From assembly GCF_000317435.1 (NCBI RefSeq), contig NC_019751.1:4278001-4342000 (forward strand): DNA of 64,000 nt, written 5' to 3'. This DNA is from Calothrix sp. PCC 6303 (lineage in GTDB: Bacteria; Cyanobacteriota; Cyanobacteriia; Cyanobacteriales; Nostocaceae). Every line of letters begins with the position of its first letter. Within the stretch, counting starts at the first letter, position 1. Made by a program: the position numbers and the translations under genes. Below the pieces are notes generated by a model, which saw only the letters and a program-made list of their open reading frames with translations, was not told the DNA's origin and made no database searches. Below, one piece after another: positions 44,061-53,793 of the stretch.

Positions 44061-45584
44061 ATGACATTCAAGCGGTTTGTTTTAGCTTTGCTAACGGTGA
44101 TTGCAATATTCCTGGCTAGTGACTCATTACTTCGCAGTTGGCAAAAACCACAAGTTCAAGGACGTTTGGAACTTTATCAAACTGATATTGTTCTCCAAGC
44201 TGCAAGTTGGGAAGATGAAGCAAGTAACAGTTTGCAAACTGCAAGCAAGGCAATTTTAGGGGCAAAACCACTAGAAGCTGCCGTTAAACAGTATCAAGAT
44301 GCGCGGACATCAGCACAGGATAGCCTGACTACTGCGAAAAAACAACTAGATTCTGCCAATCCTCAACCAGATGTTAAACAGCAACAGTTAGAGAAATCGG
44401 TTGATGAATTAGAAAAATTATTGGGAGAACTGGATTTACGCCTAGGGGTTCTACAGGCACAACAGGGTAAAGTGGAAGATGCGATCGCATCTTGGAACAA
44501 CCTCAAGAAAAATACCACCATCGAAGTAGGTTTACAAGATGCCGCAGATGTGCTGTCTGGACTTTGGAGTCAACCACCACAATTACTCCCAAATGCCCAA
44601 GAATTTATTCAAGCTAAATTAGACGGTTGGTTTCGCTATACAGCCTTAACTAAACTGTATCAACTTCAACAACTTCAAGATAAACTTGTCTTACTTCAAG
44701 CTTCACAACAAGAAATTGCCCAAGATGCAGCAATTAAACTTGCCCTAATTGCAGCTTTACCAAATCTCGCGGGTTTATTTGGAATTCTGCTGCTACTGTT
44801 CCTCGTTATTCAGCGACTAATTAAAGGAAAGCAATCACTTTTATCTCAAAATAGTGATTTAACTTGGACAACACCTTGGGATGGTGAGACAATTCTCGAA
44901 GTTTTTGTTGCTGGCTTTTTCTTGATGGGACAAATAATTGTCCCTTTGTCAATTTCTCTGCTTGTGTCTTTCCTGAAAATTCCCCATTCTGGAGACATCC
45001 GCATTGAAGCATTTTATATCTTAATTAACTACGTTTTTCTATCTGCTGGTGCATTATTAGTTCTGTATTTCTCCATTAAAAGATTTTTACCATTACCCGA
45101 AGGCTGGTTTCGTCTGAATTTCGGTAATGGAAAATGGATATTGTGGGGAATTGGCGGTTACTGTGTAGCAGTCCCCGTTGTATTAATTGTTTCATTGCTG
45201 AATCAAAAAATTTGGCAAGGACAAGGTGGTAGTAACCCGCTATTACAACTTGCTTTAGAAAGTCAAGATTCCGTCGCACTGGGTATCTTTTTCTTCACAG
45301 CCGCCATTGCAGCACCATTATTTGAAGAATTCCTCTTCCGTGGCTTTTTATTACCTTCCCTCACCCGTTACTTACCTGTGTGGGGTGCCATAGTCCTCAG
45401 TAGCTTGCTGTTTGCCGCCGCCCACCTGAGCCTTTCGGAGATTATTCCCTTGTTTTTTCTCGGTTGCATCCTAGGTGTAGTCTACACGCGATCGCGCAAT
45501 CTCCTCGCCTCAATGTTACTTCATAGCCTTTGGAATAGTGGCACACTCCTCGCTTTATTCGTCCTGGGAAGTAGCAGCAAATAA
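44061..45584 (+). CDS. CPBP-family intramembrane metalloprotease
   Basis: A 507-residue membrane protein. After an N-terminal membrane anchor, a long soluble helical region (about 30-225, with coiled-coil-like QQQLEKSVDELEKLLGELD) precedes several membrane helices. The Abi/CPBP core shows motif 1 FEEFLFRGFLLPSL (EE and R), motif 2 AAHLSLSEI and motif 3 HSLWNSG. These resemble Rce1-type proteases. The extended soluble domain is typical of cyanobacterial and plastid members. The substrate is unknown. Confidence 0.9.
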   Translation: MTFKRFVLALLTVIAIFLASDSLLRSWQKPQVQGRLELYQTDIVLQAASWEDEASNSLQTASKAILGAKPLEAAVKQYQDARTSAQDSLTTAKKQLDSANPQPDVKQQQLEKSVDELEKLLGELDLRLGVLQAQQGKVEDAIASWNNLKKNTTIEVGLQDAADVLSGLWSQPPQLLPNAQEFIQAKLDGWFRYTALTKLYQLQQLQDKLVLLQASQQEIAQDAAIKLALIAALPNLAGLFGILLLLFLVIQRLIKGKQSLLSQNSDLTWTTPWDGETILEVFVAGFFLMGQIIVPLSISLLVSFLKIPHSGDIRIEAFYILINYVFLSAGALLVLYFSIKRFLPLPEGWFRLNFGNGKWILWGIGGYCVAVPVVLIVSLLNQKIWQGQGGSNPLLQLALESQDSVALGIFFFTAAIAAPLFEEFLFRGFLLPSLTRYLPVWGAIVLSSLLFAAAHLSLSEIIPLFFLGCILGVVYTRSRNLLASMLLHSLWNSGTLLALFVLGSSSK

Positions 45585-46791
45585 AACTAAGCATATACTA
45601 TTGACAAAAAAACCTAGTATATGTTTATTATATTGCTACGAAAAATAAATTACCGATAATTTATATCTCCCAACCCAGTAAATTGTTATTTAGGATACAT
45701 TATTTTCCATAGTCTTCCCGTTAAATATGTAACATAGTCGGCATAGTTACAAAGTTGTCTTCTTTAGGGTGAACATGGCATTAGTAATAATATTATTATT
45801 AAGTAAAATTACTTTTTAATAATAATTTTAAGAAGCCTGTAAATTGACTTGAGAAAATATTTTCAAATTGACCCTAGTCAAAAGCATAACTATGAGTTAA
45901 CTTAGTTAAGAATTAGATTCAGGAAGATTTAGTACTAGTACAGGTTGGTGGAAATAAGCCAACAATTCTGAATAGACATAAAGCTTGTTCTATCGGCTTT
46001 ATTCCTTATATCCTCCTGTCTTGACATACTAATAAATCTTGCTCTTGTTTTGTGGCTTTATTGAATAATTAAGCGATAATCCAAATGCAAGTTCTACAGT
46101 TACTACCTAATATAATTAGCAGTCAGTAGCATTTAGATACAAGTCAAGCGCGGAATAGCTTAGTGAATTCATCTACGTGGTATTTTGTAGATAATAGAAA
46201 GATTAAAAAAATCCGGAAATTATTCTCATAAATATGTAGAAGAGATTAATAGGTCATAATAGATTTAGGGAAATATTATTTTTCGCATACCTATTTATGC
46301 TTTTAGATATAAATTTTTATATCTGAGTATAGGTATCATGATTATTGTTGGTTATTTTCAATTCTTATTACAACGAAATAAAAGCACCAGAGTTATATGA
46401 TTTGCGGAACACTAGTTAACGTTACTTAGTCAATTGGATCTTTCAGGATACTCTCTGTTAGGTTAACTTTGCTAGCAACTAAATAGTTTTGGGGAAACAT
46501 CATAGGACATTACCTAATGGTGATATTTAGGCAAATTTAAGGTATCTGCTGAACTTTAGCGACGTTAAAATTGACTATCCATCGAATCAAATTAGTTGCA
46601 AAAAGAGTACTGATAACCCACAGTCCCAAAATAAAAATTTGGAATACACTTAGCAAAGTTAACAAATAAAGTGTTAGTATCAGCTATTTATTTACGTAGT
46701 TGATTAATTAAGACTATCACTTTTATATAAGTTAGCTTTAATTGAGATTTGTTAGTGTTTTTTAACTTATTAATTCAGTAAATATACTACT
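45585..46791. other. 1.2-kb AT-rich spacer
   Basis: The longest gene-free stretch of the window. I find no open frame with family signatures, no tRNA and no clear element ends. An AT-rich run with TAATAATATTATTATTAAG lies near 45785-45803. It could hold a small RNA or a long leader for the TM2 gene, but nothing supports this directly. Confidence 0.5.
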
Positions 46792-47067
46792 ATGGCAAAT
46801 ATTACCCCCAGTCACGCAACAAAACAGCTTTTATCTGGATATACCGGAATTATTTTTGGAGGTTTCGGTATTCATAAATTTGTACTTGGATACAGTCCGG
46901 AAGGTTCAATCATGATGATTGTATCGGTATTGGGTATTTTTTTCGCCTATGGAATTCCCTTTTTGATTATGCAATTAGTTGGCTTGATTGAGGGAATGGT
47001 TTACTTAAATAAATCTCATGAAGACTTTGTTGATACTTACTTTGTGAAACGTCAAGGTTGGTTTTAA
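46792..47067 (+). CDS. TM2-domain membrane protein
   Basis: A 91-residue protein with two membrane helices forming a TM2 domain: GYTGIIFGGFGIHKFVLGYSPEGSIMMIVSVLGIFFAYGIPFLIMQLVGLIEGMVYL. The G-x-x-G-x-HKF-x-LG turn before helix 1 and the DxE-like LIEG between helices are the family signature. The function of the family is unclear. Confidence 0.88.
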   Translation: MANITPSHATKQLLSGYTGIIFGGFGIHKFVLGYSPEGSIMMIVSVLGIFFAYGIPFLIMQLVGLIEGMVYLNKSHEDFVDTYFVKRQGWF

Positions 47068-47283
47068 AAAATAAGTAATGAGTAATGAGTACGTTTTTAA
47101 CGGGGATTTTACAAGGCAGGCTTGCAGGATCATCTGACTCAGTAAACCTGCCTCCCCGACACAAAAAAATCTGCCTGTAGAGATAGAGTAATTAAACCCT
47201 CAGACTTTGTTAAATAAATCAAATAAAAATCAAGATTTATATTTTATCAACTAATCATGTTTCCTACTTGGAAATTTACTACT

Positions 47284-47460
47284 ATGAAGCAACTTACAAA
47301 TAAACGCATCATTCTGAGTCTGTTTGCACTATTTGGCTTGGCATATTTTAGTGGTATTTCCAACTTAGATATTAGTAGTTTTTGGCGAGGAGAATTTACC
47401 TTAATTCCCTTACAAATTATGGCTGTTACTTATGTCACATATCTACGCTGGCAAAGCTAA
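47284..47460 (+). CDS. Small membrane protein
   Basis: The ATG at 47284 gives 58 residues; another at 47257 adds nine. MKQLTNKRIILSLFALFGLAYFSGI forms one hydrophobic helix and FTLIPLQIMAVTYVTYL a second. The loop DISSFWRG is polar. No family is recognised; it lies 216 bp after the TM2 gene on the same strand. Confidence 0.6.
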   Translation: MKQLTNKRIILSLFALFGLAYFSGISNLDISSFWRGEFTLIPLQIMAVTYVTYLRWQS

Positions 47461-47608
47461 TAAGTAGGTGGATATTGAAAATTTTCGTTGTGAGGAGTGA
47501 GTAGTAAGTAGTAAATAGTGAGTAGGGGTAAGCGGAAACATTTGGGGTAGCTTTGCCATAAATAGTTTCCAAGAAGTTGTGTTTATTCTTTTATTCTTAC
47601 CTACTTAC

Positions 47609-48889
47609 TTAATTTCCTCGTTCTTGTTCAATATCATAAATTACTTTTTCCAAATACCAATCATCCGACATTCCTGGATAGTTATATTGCGCTTCTTGAA
47701 TTAATCTTTCAGCCATTCCCCAATAACCACCAACTAATCTTAATAGACGTTGCTGAAGTATTTTAGAACGGGATTCCTTTCCTTCTGAACTAGGAACAGT
47801 AATATTTTTTAAGGTATCTAATACTTTTTGATAATTTTGCCAGTCTTCTTGTTCGCAAAATATACTTGCTGCTTTTTGATAATCGTTGATGGCAAGTTTC
47901 ATCTCTTCAATATGGGTATAAGCTAACCCTCGATGAATATAAGCATGTGCATGACTAGGATTAATTTCTAGGGCTTTATTATAATCTGTAATTGCTTCTA
48001 AATGATTGCCAACACTACGATATGCATTTCCACGGGCAATATACGTCATCCCATTTTCTGTTTCTTCTGGTTCAATATTCAATGCTTGGTTAAAGTCGGA
48101 AATTGCCCCTTGATTGTCTCCAATTTGTAATCGAGTTTTGCCACGATTACGGTAAACTATGGCATCTTGAAAGTTAAATTTAATTGCTTGATTAAAATCA
48201 GCAATTGCCTCGCGGTAGTTTTCTTGTTTATAGCGAATAATTCCACGGCAACAGTATGCTTTACCATCTTCAGAATCAACCTGTAAAGCCCAGCTTAAAC
48301 TATCAAGGGCTTCACGGATATTACCATTTTCGGCTTTTTCGATCAGTTGTTTAAAGTAGTCAGCTTCAGAAGTGATAGTTAATGGTTGATTTTGGGGAGA
48401 TGGGGCTGGTATGATTTGGGGCTTAGGTTGAAGTTGCTTGAGACTTTCTAAACAACGACGGCTATTTTCAGCATCTTGCTGTTGGAGATATAATTGTGCG
48501 GCTTTTTTGAAACTAGCGATCGCTTGATTGATATTTCCCTGTTTCCGCTGTACAATCCCTTGTAAGTTGTAAGCTGCGGCATAGTTGGAATTTAGGCGAA
48601 TCGCCTGTTCAACATCATCTAAGGTTCCTGGTAAATTTTTTAATATTAACCTAGCTAATGCCCGACAGTAGTAAGCTTCTATTAGTTGAGGATCAAGCTT
48701 AAGAGCCTCAGTATAATCGGAAACAGCACGATGAACTTCACCAGAATCATAATAAGCCAAACCGCGTTTTAGATAAGCTTGGGAAAAATAGGGATTATTT
48801 TGTAACTCTTGACTAAAGTCTTGAATTGCCCCAACATAATCTTTTTGTTTAGCTTTTTCTAATCCCCGTTGAAAAAATTCTTGATTCAT
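47609..48889 (-). CDS. TPR repeat protein
   Basis: A 426-residue soluble protein with about nine tetratricopeptide repeats in two blocks (about 1-140 and 180-350), for example AYYDSGEVHRAVSDYTEALKLDP and NAYRSVGNHLEAITDYNKALEINP. The C-terminal ~70 residues have no repeats and end with LRLVGGYWGMAERLIQEAQYNYPGMSDDWYLEKVIYDIEQERGN. It probably works as a protein-interaction scaffold; the partner is unknown. Confidence 0.9.
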   Translation of the reverse strand: MNQEFFQRGLEKAKQKDYVGAIQDFSQELQNNPYFSQAYLKRGLAYYDSGEVHRAVSDYTEALKLDPQLIEAYYCRALARLILKNLPGTLDDVEQAIRLNSNYAAAYNLQGIVQRKQGNINQAIASFKKAAQLYLQQQDAENSRRCLESLKQLQPKPQIIPAPSPQNQPLTITSEADYFKQLIEKAENGNIREALDSLSWALQVDSEDGKAYCCRGIIRYKQENYREAIADFNQAIKFNFQDAIVYRNRGKTRLQIGDNQGAISDFNQALNIEPEETENGMTYIARGNAYRSVGNHLEAITDYNKALEINPSHAHAYIHRGLAYTHIEEMKLAINDYQKAASIFCEQEDWQNYQKVLDTLKNITVPSSEGKESRSKILQQRLLRLVGGYWGMAERLIQEAQYNYPGMSDDWYLEKVIYDIEQERGN

Positions 48890-48974
48890 AATATTTTGCC
48901 TGGGTAGTAATTTAATTTAAGTTTTCTACTATTTGACTTGCTAATATCCTAAAATTTCATCAAAATCTGATTTC

Positions 48975-49700
48975 ATGCTTTATTACTACCCCACACTTTA
49001 CCCTGGGATTTTCGTAAAACGTTATAAGCGGTTTTTTGTAGATGTGGAACTTGCTTCTGGTAAAATAGTAACTGCACATTGTCCAAACACAGGTCCGATG
49101 ACTGGGGTTTCGACACCTGGTAGTGCTGTAATGCTTTCTCGCAGTGATAATCCAAAGCGGAAGTTAGCTTACACCTTAGAACTGATTCAAGTGCATGATA
49201 ACTCACCAACCTGGGTTGGTGTAAATACCATGTTACCAAATCGAATTATCAAAATAGCTTTACAACAGTATTTATTTCCCCAATTAGGTGAATATAGTCA
49301 AATTAAAGGTGAAGTTCCCTATGGGTTGGAAAATAAAAGCCGCATCGATTTTCTCTTAACTGGAACTGGAATCGAAAAGCCTATATATTTAGAAGTGAAA
49401 AACACCACTTTCGTCAACGGGAAATTGGCTTTATTTCCAGATACCGAAACCACGAGGGGACAAAAACATTTGCGGGAATTGATGGGATTATTGCCCCACA
49501 GTCGGGCGGTAATGTTGTACTTTATTAATCGGGGAGACTGTACAGAATTTGCCCCTGGAGATATTACAGACCCAGTATACGGTAGTTTGTTGCGTGATGC
49601 GATCGCATTAGGAGTGGAGATACTACCCTGTCGTTTTGATATTTCCTGTGAAGGTATTAATTATCTCGGTTTAGCTGATTATAACTTTATGCCTATTTAG
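48975..49700 (+). CDS. sfsA: SfsA family protein
   Basis: A 241-residue protein: IFVKRYKRFFVDVELASGKIVTAHCPNTGPMTG, the PD-(D/E)XK-like RIDFLLTG ... IYLEVKNTT, and TTRGQKHLRELM are diagnostic of SfsA. The family was named for a sugar-fermentation effect in E. coli and has a nuclease-like fold; its true role is uncertain. The last ~85 bp of the gene recur in decayed form at 54380-54470, beyond the lipoxygenase cassette. Confidence 0.95.
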   Translation: MLYYYPTLYPGIFVKRYKRFFVDVELASGKIVTAHCPNTGPMTGVSTPGSAVMLSRSDNPKRKLAYTLELIQVHDNSPTWVGVNTMLPNRIIKIALQQYLFPQLGEYSQIKGEVPYGLENKSRIDFLLTGTGIEKPIYLEVKNTTFVNGKLALFPDTETTRGQKHLRELMGLLPHSRAVMLYFINRGDCTEFAPGDITDPVYGSLLRDAIALGVEILPCRFDISCEGINYLGLADYNFMPI

Positions 49701-50021
49701 GCAAACAGAAATTTAACTAGCTTCAATCTCCACAGGATACCTTTTTCAAGAAAGGATCAAATTTATGGTTTTGTTTTAATTTCTATATAATCTTAGATTT
49801 TGATGCAATGTACTTACCAGCGCTGAAATCCATAAAAAATATGTTTTTTTGCTGACATGTACGGCTGCATCTTTAATTTAGCCTCCTAACTTAGAGTAAT
49901 CCAAGTAAAAAAAATACCCGGTTGTCATTACGTAGCTTCAAGAGAAAGCTAAAAAATTTCAATTTATTTCCCAAAGTCATGAAATTCCCCTTGAAGTATT
50001 AAAGAAATATCAGGAGGATTT
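49701..50021. other. Spacer before the lipoxygenase gene
   Basis: No gene. The only feature I can point to is a strong AGGAGG ribosome site at 50012-50017, 4 nt before the lipoxygenase ATG. Confidence 0.55.
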
Positions 50022-51917
50022 ATGCCTGCATCATCAAAAGATAATTCAATCGGGTTTTCCAACTCTAATGGTTTAGAAGCTGCCAGGAAAAAATATCAAT
50101 ATAATTACACCCATATTCCCCCACTAGCAATGTTAGATACCTTGCCACAAGGGGAAGAGTTCTCTAAAGATTGGCTTTATTTATTAGCACAGAATTTGCG
50201 AATCGTATTCGTGAATACCATCATCACCAATCGTGGCAATCGTGGTTCTCAATCAGTCAGGGATGACGTTAGATATTTTATCCTAGAAGCCTTGATGAAG
50301 GGTGCAATTCCCATTCAAATCAATGTCATTGGTAGATTACTACAAATTGTTCCCCAAATTCTACTGAAAGGAATATCTAGAGATTTTCGAGAAATTGATG
50401 ATTTGTTTTTTTCATCACTTAAAGAAAGTGGACTTTCTATTTTTAAAGATTCTTTAGATCGAATTATCGAAATGATGTATGAAAGACAACCAAAAGGACA
50501 TGTAAAAAATCTAAATGATTATCGAATATTGCTACCAAAAATGGAATTGCCTGCCATAGTCAATGGTTTTGGGCAGGATGATGTATTTGCCTACATGCAA
50601 GTGGCAGGTTACAACCCCTTGATGATTAACCGAGTCACAAATCTAAAAGCAAATTTTCCCGTTACAGAAGAACATTATCAAGGGGTAATGGGTGAGGATG
50701 ATTCCCTCGCAGCAGCAGGAACAGAAGGAAGGCTATATTTAGCAGACTATGAAATTTTAGATGGTGCAGTTAATGGTGCATATCCGAATATTCAGAAATA
50801 TCTGTACGCACCGATAGCGCTGTTTGCAGTTCCTAGGGGTACAGAATCTAATCGGATGCTAAATGCGATCGCAATTCAATGCGGACAGAACCCCAGCGAG
50901 AACCCTATTATAACTCCAAAATCGCCTCAATATGCTTGGATGTTTGCCAAAACTGTTGTTCATATTGCCGATGCTAACTTTCATGAAGCTGTGAGTCATT
51001 TAGGAAGAACCCATTTATTTGTGGGTTCTTTTGTCATTGCTACCCATCGTCAATTACCAGTAAATCATCCGTTGAGTCTATTATTGCGTCCCCATTTTGC
51101 TGGGACTCTAGCTATTAACGAAGAAGCACAACGGGCGTTAATTTCAGCAGGAGGAGGAGTTGACAGGTTATTATCTTCCAGCATTGATAATTCCCGTGTC
51201 TTTGCAGTACGAGGACTTCAAAGCTACAAATTTAATAGTGCCATGTTACCGAAACAACTACAAATACGTGGTGTAGATGATACTAATACTTTGCCTGTTT
51301 ATCCTTACAGAGATGATGGTTTATTAATTTGGAATGCGATACATGAATGGGTTTCGAGCTATTTAAGTAGTTATTACATAGCAGACGAAGAGATTCAAAA
51401 AGATACCTATCTCCAGAAATGGGCAACAGAAGTACAAGCATTTGATGGTGGACGGATACAGGATTTTGGGGAAGCAAATGGAGGTATACAAACTAGGGAA
51501 TATTTGGTGAATGCGATCGCATTAATCATTTTTACAGCTAGCGCTCAACATGCGGTAGTCAACTTCCCTCAAAAAGACATCATGAGCTATGCCGGAATTA
51601 TACCCCTAGCAGGTTACGCACCAGCATCAACCTTATTAAAACCAGAAGTTACCGAACAAGATTATCTGAGTTTGCTTCCACCGTTAGAACAGGCACAAAA
51701 GCAATTAAATTTACTGTATCTATTAGGTTCTACCTACTACAACAAACTCGGTGATTATCCTCAAAAACATTTTACCGACCCCAAAGTTCAAAATTCATTA
51801 CAAAAATTCCGTAATCGTCTCCAAGAAATTGAAGAAATAATTCATCAACGTAACGTGAACCGTCCATCATATACCTATTTACTTCCTTCCCGTATTCCTC
51901 AAAGTATCAATATTTGA
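50022..51917 (+). CDS. Lipoxygenase
   Basis: A 631-residue iron dioxygenase that makes fatty-acid hydroperoxides. All iron ligands can be placed: H321 and H326 (HEAVSH), H510 and N514 (SAQHAVVNF), and the C-terminal Ile631 (SINI). RTHLFVGSFVIATHRQLPVNHPLSLLLRPH is the typical helix. The residue that often sets stereochemistry is Ala376 (LISAGG), which favours S products in many family members, with exceptions. The protein lacks a PLAT domain and has no signal peptide. A P450 and an unknown gene follow on the same strand. Confidence 0.95.
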   Translation: MPASSKDNSIGFSNSNGLEAARKKYQYNYTHIPPLAMLDTLPQGEEFSKDWLYLLAQNLRIVFVNTIITNRGNRGSQSVRDDVRYFILEALMKGAIPIQINVIGRLLQIVPQILLKGISRDFREIDDLFFSSLKESGLSIFKDSLDRIIEMMYERQPKGHVKNLNDYRILLPKMELPAIVNGFGQDDVFAYMQVAGYNPLMINRVTNLKANFPVTEEHYQGVMGEDDSLAAAGTEGRLYLADYEILDGAVNGAYPNIQKYLYAPIALFAVPRGTESNRMLNAIAIQCGQNPSENPIITPKSPQYAWMFAKTVVHIADANFHEAVSHLGRTHLFVGSFVIATHRQLPVNHPLSLLLRPHFAGTLAINEEAQRALISAGGGVDRLLSSSIDNSRVFAVRGLQSYKFNSAMLPKQLQIRGVDDTNTLPVYPYRDDGLLIWNAIHEWVSSYLSSYYIADEEIQKDTYLQKWATEVQAFDGGRIQDFGEANGGIQTREYLVNAIALIIFTASAQHAVVNFPQKDIMSYAGIIPLAGYAPASTLLKPEVTEQDYLSLLPPLEQAQKQLNLLYLLGSTYYNKLGDYPQKHFTDPKVQNSLQKFRNRLQEIEEIIHQRNVNRPSYTYLLPSRIPQSINI

Positions 51918-52039
51918 ACTTTCAATTAATCGAAAAACATCTATTGATTTAGACGAAGCAATATCCAATAACAATTATCTAATTAATTGTACATATTTTA
52001 AATTACAGGAGATCCAGACAAAACATTAAGCCATGCCAT

Positions 52040-52065
52040 GTAGACACGAGACATGTCGCGTCTCT
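52040..52065. repeat. Degenerate palindrome (TAGAGACG family)
   Basis: GTAGACACGAGACA and TGTCGCGTCTCT with mismatches, in the spacer between the lipoxygenase and P450 genes and next to a MITE. Confidence 0.5.
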
Positions 52066-52078
52066 CTTTCTATTTAAT

Positions 52079-52173
52079 TAGGACTTACGCACTAAGCAGG
52101 CATTTCCGTCAGCAGTTTCTTCTAGAATAGCAATCTCAAAGCCTTGATCTTACGACAGATTGTGTAAGTCCTA
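52079..52173. repeat. 95-bp MITE with TAGGACTTACGCA ends
   Basis: TAGGACTTACGCA (52079-52091) and TGTGTAAGTCCTA (52161-52173) are 13-bp terminal inverted repeats with one mismatch. There is no coding potential inside. Ends of this type belong to non-autonomous elements common in cyanobacteria (recalled). Confidence 0.8.
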
Positions 52174-52298
52174 TTGATATTTAGCAATATTTAGTGATAG
52201 TTTACAACACAAAAATATTTTAGTTTATTTTTAAAAATCATTAAATTCAGCTTCATCCAACATAATCACCTGAAAATCTCACCCAAACCCCAAATTTT

Positions 52299-53648
52299 AT
52301 GGCACTCAAACAACAAGTTATCAAGGGACATCAACGCCAAATATGGCTAGCGAAGATCCTCGCAAAAGTAGGAAATAATAGTCCAATTGGCAAGTTATTA
52401 CGCTTGGGATTTTATTATGCAGATGGAATTGTAATCCTCAGACATTGGCGAGATTTTCTCTATATTCGTAAGGATAACATTGGGGATACATACCTTGCAG
52501 TAGACCAAGCAATTATGCATTCTTCCCATACCCAAGTCAAGGAATTAATACATACAGAACCCCAATTAAGGGGCAACGATTTAGGTATTATTAGAATTTT
52601 AGCTCCTAGCTACCTACTAAATAATCCCCTAAGTTTAGGAATGAATGGAAACCAACATCAAGGTGCTAGAGCTTTATTTTCTCAAGCTTTACCTAATCCA
52701 TCCGAACAAGCCGATATTTTAGGGGAATTAGTGCATCAATATCTAGCGGATGCTGCCAAACAAAAACAACTACATATTGGAAACGATTTACCAGCAATAA
52801 TGTTGCAAATTTTGCATAGAGTTGTATTTGGTATTTCCTTATCAGATGAAGAAATTAATGGTTCTCGAAACTTTATTAAAGGTTTACCACTTGCATCCCT
52901 ACCCAATTTTATCAGTGAAAAAGTAATTGCAAGTAAAACTGCACCAAGCATAAAACACCGAAAAAATTTAATCAAACGCTATCAACAATCACCAAAATGG
53001 GCAGATTATTTAGAAACAGGTTCCCGATATCAATTAAACCCGCACCAGATTGCTAACACTCTATTTGATATGATTCATATTGCTGGAACTGCTGGAACAA
53101 GTGCGCTGTTAGGTTCGGTAATTGGTGTTTTGTGTCAAGATAATGCCTTGAGAAATGATGTCGTTGCAGAAATTAATACTGTTTGGGATGGAAGCGAAGC
53201 ATTAAAGGAAGATAATATTGAACAATTAATACTAATTCGTAATACTATCTTAGAAACGGCTCGTCTTTACCCACCAGTCAGATTTGTTAGTCAATTAGCC
53301 AGAGAATCAGGTGAAATAGAAATTACTGCTAGCAAATGTCCCTTTCAAAAAGGAACCCGGTTACTTGGTTCCATTTTCACAGCTAATAGAGATCCTCGTA
53401 GATATGACAACCCAGACAATTTTGACACAAATCGAGATTTTTCTGATCTTTTATCTTGGAATGGAAAAGGACATGAACGTACTTGTCCAGGAAAAGATTT
53501 ATCAATTGCTTTAATTCAAATATTCTGTTTATATTTATTCAAAAAGTATCAATGGAATTCAACTACCGCAGTGAAATGGGATTTTGAGAAAGTGACTTCT
53601 GTGACTCCAAATGATTTAGTTCTTCAAGGGTTTTCCAGTAAGCTGTAA
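52299..53648 (+). CDS. Divergent cytochrome P450
   Basis: A 449-residue protein. The K-helix ExxR is E319-TA-R322 and the presumed heme thiolate is C396 in LSWNGKGHERTCPGKD. The usual FxxGxxxCxG loop is altered: positions 7 and 4 before the Cys are Gly and His. The NG ... C-x-GKD pattern recalls the heme loop of CYP74 allene oxide synthases and hydroperoxide lyases. The I-helix reads HIAGTAGTSAL. Next to a lipoxygenase, a hydroperoxide-converting P450 is plausible; not proven. No redox partner is adjacent. Confidence 0.85.
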   Translation: MALKQQVIKGHQRQIWLAKILAKVGNNSPIGKLLRLGFYYADGIVILRHWRDFLYIRKDNIGDTYLAVDQAIMHSSHTQVKELIHTEPQLRGNDLGIIRILAPSYLLNNPLSLGMNGNQHQGARALFSQALPNPSEQADILGELVHQYLADAAKQKQLHIGNDLPAIMLQILHRVVFGISLSDEEINGSRNFIKGLPLASLPNFISEKVIASKTAPSIKHRKNLIKRYQQSPKWADYLETGSRYQLNPHQIANTLFDMIHIAGTAGTSALLGSVIGVLCQDNALRNDVVAEINTVWDGSEALKEDNIEQLILIRNTILETARLYPPVRFVSQLARESGEIEITASKCPFQKGTRLLGSIFTANRDPRRYDNPDNFDTNRDFSDLLSWNGKGHERTCPGKDLSIALIQIFCLYLFKKYQWNSTTAVKWDFEKVTSVTPNDLVLQGFSSKL

Positions 53649-53739
53649 TCAAAAATAGACGTGATATATAGGAAATTTTAGATTACACAAAGAACACATA
53701 AAATCCTGGATGTTTCAACAATATATCAACAATATTAAG

Positions 53740-53763
53740 AGAGACGCGATATATCGCGTCTCT
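53740..53763. repeat. Perfect palindrome (TAGAGACG family)
   Basis: AGAGACGCGATA and TATCGCGTCTCT form a perfect 24-bp palindrome in the 145-bp spacer between the P450 and the next gene. Confidence 0.8.
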
Positions 53764-53793
53764 ACAAAGGCAAAATTTAGAATCTAAAACCCA

